NCBI RefSeq assembly: GCF_002210105.1
Contig: NZ_AQQU01000008.1
Coordinates: forward strand, 1-64,000
DNA: 64,000 nt
Direction of reading: 5' to 3'
Origin: Oceanicola sp. 22II-s10i
GTDB lineage: Bacteria; Pseudomonadota; Alphaproteobacteria; Rhodobacterales; Rhodobacteraceae
Below are positions 61,541-64,000 of this stretch, one piece after another. How positions within the stretch are numbered: the stretch's first letter is position 1; the number at the start of each line of letters is the position of its first letter. The position numbers were made by a program, and so were the translations under genes. The notes under the pieces are model-generated. The model was not told the DNA's origin. It did no database searches and saw nothing but the letters and a program-made list of their open reading frames with translations.

Positions 61541-61752
61541 GGCGTATCGGGTCGGGAGTGAACGGAAAGGCGTTCGCCTAAGACATCAGGCCGAATCGAT
61601 CAAGCCTGTCTTTCCCACAAATTCGTGCGCTTTCGTTGGGTAAGGCAGGGGACGGCAGGGCGGGGCGCGGGGAATTGATCATGATGGATTATCTTGTGGC
61701 GCACCCCCGCGCGGTCTAGTCTGGCCCGACTTTCGAAAGGGGAGACACCGCG

Positions 61753-62514
61753 CTGAGGGACGAAGCCGACAGGGAAGAGGTCAGGCGGCGGTCGCGCCCC
61801 GTGCGCGTGGCCGAGGCGATCAAGGAACTGGTCGTGGCGCAGGGTCTGCGCAAGGGCGACCGGCTGCCGGGCGAGGCAGAGCTGATGGAGCGCTTCGGCA
61901 TGGCCAAGGGCACCATCCGCGAAGCGATGCGCATCCTCGAGGCGCAGGGGCTGATCGTCACCCGGACCGGGCCCGGCGGCGGCAACTTCGTGCACGAGGT
62001 CTCGCAGGAACGGGCGCGGGCGTTGCTGGGCAACTACTTCTACTTCCGCGACCTGACGCTGCACGACATCTACCAGCTGCGCCGCCTGCTGGAACCGGAA
62101 CTGGCCGCGTCGCTGGCGGGCAGGCTGGACGAGGAGCGGCTGGTGCGGCTGGAGGCGGTGATCGCCACCTATCCGCGCCCCTCCACATCGGTCGAGGAGG
62201 AGCGCGAACAGCATGTGTCGTCGCTGCGGTTCCACCAGCTTCTGGCCAGTTTCGCGGGCAACGAACTGCTGGGGTTCCTGATCGGGTTCATGGCGCAGAT
62301 CCTGTCGGACCTGACGGTCTACCGAAAGCTCTACGAGCCGCCGAACCATGAACTGTGGGCCAAGGGCCGCGCCTATCAGATGGAACTGGTCGAGGCGCTG
62401 AGGATCGGCGATGCGGACCGGGCCCGTCTGGTGATGTCCGATCACATGGCCACTGCCGAGACGCTGATGGAGGGGCAGGAGGCCGAGGTTCTGAAACGAT
62501 TTATCGCGCAATGA
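61753..62514 (+). CDS. GntR-family (FadR subgroup) regulator, probable CTG start
   Basis: 253 residues if translated from CTG 61753, 237 from GTG 61801. N-terminal wHTH (RVAEAIKELVVAQGLRKGDRLPGEAELMERFGMAKGTIREAMRILEAQGLI) and C-terminal FCD helical domain. The frame has no ATG upstream; CTG 61753 follows GGAG at eight bases and restores the usual N-terminal length, while GTG 61801 has no ribosome site. Likely controls the TRAP operon that follows. Confidence 0.82.
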   Translation: MRDEADREEVRRRSRPVRVAEAIKELVVAQGLRKGDRLPGEAELMERFGMAKGTIREAMRILEAQGLIVTRTGPGGGNFVHEVSQERARALLGNYFYFRDLTLHDIYQLRRLLEPELAASLAGRLDEERLVRLEAVIATYPRPSTSVEEEREQHVSSLRFHQLLASFAGNELLGFLIGFMAQILSDLTVYRKLYEPPNHELWAKGRAYQMELVEALRIGDADRARLVMSDHMATAETLMEGQEAEVLKRFIAQ

Positions 62515-62734
62515 TTCAGTCACGTGCCGAACGAACGTTTTAATCGCCTGATGGCCTTGGCATTTACCTAACGTAATTCAAGGTCAGATCACGAAAATCT
62601 CAGAAACACCCCCGAAAATCGCACATTTGCCTAAAGTTTGATGTTTCGCGGTACGGAATTCGCCGCTAACTTCCGAACACTTGTAACAAAAGTGCGGGAC
62701 CCATACCCGCATAAGTGCAAACGGGAGGAAATTC

Positions 62735-63820
62735 ATGGATCGTCGGTCCTTTCTAAAGACGTCCGCGCTCGGCGGCGGTGCCGCTGCGGCAACCACGCTG
62801 GCCGCTCCGGCCATCGCGCAGGGCAACACGACTCTGACAATGGTCACCACCTGGCCGCGCGGGCTCGCCGGCGTGTGGGATTCGGTGGAACGCTTCGCCA
62901 ACAACTGCTCCGAGATGTCGGGCGGCAGCCTGACCATCGACGCCAAGGCCGGCGGCGAACTTGTGGGCGCGCTGGAAAGCTTTGACGCCGTGACCGCGGG
63001 TCAGGCGGACGTCTACCACGGCGCAGACTACTACTGGGTCGGTCAGCACCCCGCATGGGCGTTCTTCACCGCAGTTCCGTTCGGCATGACCGCGCCGGAA
63101 ATCATGGTGTGGTACTACGCACAGGACGGCATGGCGCTGCACCACGAACTGGGCGAAGTCTTCGGCATCAAGCCGTTCATCGCCGGTCAGACCGCGGCAC
63201 AGGGTGGCGGCTGGTATCGCAACCCGATCAACTCGGCAGACGATTTCAAGGGCCTCAAGTTCCGCATGCCCGGCCTCGGCGGCCAGGCGCTGGCGAAACT
63301 GGGCGCATCCGTCCAGAACATCCCCGGCGGCGAGATCTACCAGGCCCTGTCCACCGGCGCGCTGGACGGGACCGAGTGGATCGGCCCGTGGTCGGACGAG
63401 AAGCTGGGCCTGCAGGAGGTCTGCGACCACTACTATCCCGCGGGCTTCCACGAGCCGGGCGCGGCACTGTCCGTGGGCGTGAACCTCGACGTCTTCAACG
63501 GCCTGTCGCCCGAGCATCAGAAGATCATCGAAAAGGCCGCGGCCGACGCGCATCAGCACAACTATGCGGTGTTCATCGCGAACAACGGCCCGGCGCTGGC
63601 CCGCCTGCAGCAGGGCGGCACGCAGGTGCACGAGTTCACCGACGACGTCTGGGACGCCTTCGGCGCGGCCTCGAAAGAGGTTCTGGACGGCTTCATGGGT
63701 GACGAGATCTTCGCCAAGATCCGCAAGTCCGTGGACGAGTCGATGGCCAACACCGCAGGCTGGGTGTCCAAGTCGGACGGCACCTACACCCGCCAGCGGG
63801 CACGCGTGACCGGCTCGTGA
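62735..63820 (+). CDS. dctP: TRAP transporter substrate-binding protein (DctP family)
   Basis: 361 residues. Tat signal DRRSFLKTSALGGG and cleavage at AIAQG. DctP fold with NPINSADDFKGLKFRMPG and the Arg in the KFRMPG region for carboxylate binding. GGGAGG precedes ATG 62735. The 220-base gap before it contains the promoter region; no gene seen there. Ligand is probably an organic acid, taking the GntR neighbour into account. Confidence 0.92.
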   Translation: MDRRSFLKTSALGGGAAAATTLAAPAIAQGNTTLTMVTTWPRGLAGVWDSVERFANNCSEMSGGSLTIDAKAGGELVGALESFDAVTAGQADVYHGADYYWVGQHPAWAFFTAVPFGMTAPEIMVWYYAQDGMALHHELGEVFGIKPFIAGQTAAQGGGWYRNPINSADDFKGLKFRMPGLGGQALAKLGASVQNIPGGEIYQALSTGALDGTEWIGPWSDEKLGLQEVCDHYYPAGFHEPGAALSVGVNLDVFNGLSPEHQKIIEKAAADAHQHNYAVFIANNGPALARLQQGGTQVHEFTDDVWDAFGAASKEVLDGFMGDEIFAKIRKSVDESMANTAGWVSKSDGTYTRQRARVTGS

Positions 63821-63866
63821 CCGGCGCGCCCTGCAGAACTGAGGTCTGCGGGGACTGACAGATCAG

Positions 63867-63891
63867 GGCTGCGCACCACACGTGCGCAGCC
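63867..63891 (+). terminator. Hairpin between dctP and the small-permease gene
   Basis: GGCTGCGCAC (63867-63876), CACAC, GTGCGCAGCC (63882-63891): perfect 10-bp stem and no T run. Such stems commonly stabilise the binding-protein message and reduce read-through to the membrane genes. Confidence 0.65.
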
Positions 63892-63912
63892 TTATCACAT
63901 GGGGGACGCACG

Positions 63913-64000
63913 ATGCTGGATGCACTTGGCTGGCTCGCGACGAATATCGGCCTCGGATTCTACAACCTGTTCTACGCGCTGACCCACACCGGCCTCTGGC
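63913..64000 (+). CDS. TRAP transporter small permease (DctQ-like), cut by window end
   Basis: 29 residues visible: MLDALGWLATNIGLGFYNLF then YALTHTGLW, leading into a first membrane helix. Position directly after dctP fits DctQ. The frame is open to the end of the window. Confidence 0.6.
   Translation, partial: MLDALGWLATNIGLGFYNLFYALTHTGLW

Noticed and set aside
1-64000. CRISPR arrays, rRNA genes, insertion sequences with transposases, replication origin
   Set aside because: Read for these on both strands; no regular spacer repeats, rRNA motifs, transposase ORFs or DnaA-box clusters were seen.

Overview
The window looks like a chromosomal segment of an alphaproteobacterium of the family Rhodobacteraceae (Roseobacter group or a close relative). 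The clues are high GC, a glycine-type 5-aminolevulinate synthase (hemA), an RpoE-ChrR singlet-oxygen sigma/anti-sigma pair, a single-gene biotin-dependent pyruvate carboxylase, a TRAP transporter, a solo acyl-homoserine lactone synthase and a RutR-controlled reductive pyrimidine pathway. These taxonomic points rest on family knowledge; no search was run. Nearly all of it is dense protein-coding sequence. There is no rRNA and no CRISPR array.

Region 1 (1-14.1 kb) is rich in signalling. After an RNA methyltransferase, a two-domain iron-type ABC permease and tRNA-Gly comes an HWE-family histidine kinase with a stand-alone receiver. This pair is divergent from rpoE-chrR. Downstream lie an SDR gene, a DUF1365 gene and a flavin oxidoreductase gene. 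Three promoters (rpoE, the DUF1365/SDR pair, the flavoprotein) share a TGAWCY-N17-GTA layout, so this appears to be a compact singlet-oxygen regulon. A response regulator, a multi-pass histidine kinase and a LuxI-type synthase without a LuxR follow.

Region 2 (14.2-18.5 kb) is a small integrated element. It is bounded by a 14-bp direct repeat whose right copy is the 3' end of tRNA-Thr(TGT). It carries a tyrosine integrase, an AlpA-like protein and five small, mostly DNA-binding or unknown genes, with no visible cargo, packaging or transfer genes.

Region 3 (18.9-43.9 kb) is mostly housekeeping: pyruvate carboxylase, an FMN alpha-hydroxy-acid oxidase, UvrD, tandem identical tRNA-Asp genes, an orphan histidine kinase with an eroded ATPase domain, a sulfotransferase-like protein, a glycosyltransferase, a hydrolase with the fluoroacetate-dehalogenase residue set, an M20 peptidase, hemA with an FNR-type box, a RodZ-like protein, ispG, tandem DsbA-like proteins, an aminotransferase and a Rieske oxygenase.

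Region 4 (43.9-46.6 kb) is ilvBN. It has a complete attenuator: a promoter, a 15-residue leader peptide containing Leu-Val-Val-Ile-Val, and a terminator. A 27-bp perfect inverted repeat sits between the two genes.

Region 5 (47.4-60.9 kb) is a reductive pyrimidine degradation cluster. It holds preT and preA (dihydropyrimidine dehydrogenase), an N-carbamoyl-amidohydrolase, hydA (dihydropyrimidinase), an NMT1/THI5-type ABC importer and a RutR-like TetR regulator, with a near-consensus RutR operator in front of the amidohydrolase. A heptaheme cytochrome with a TPR-like tail interrupts the cluster on the opposite strand. The window ends with a PAS-like protein, a FadR-type GntR regulator that probably starts at CTG, and the beginning of a TRAP transporter operon.
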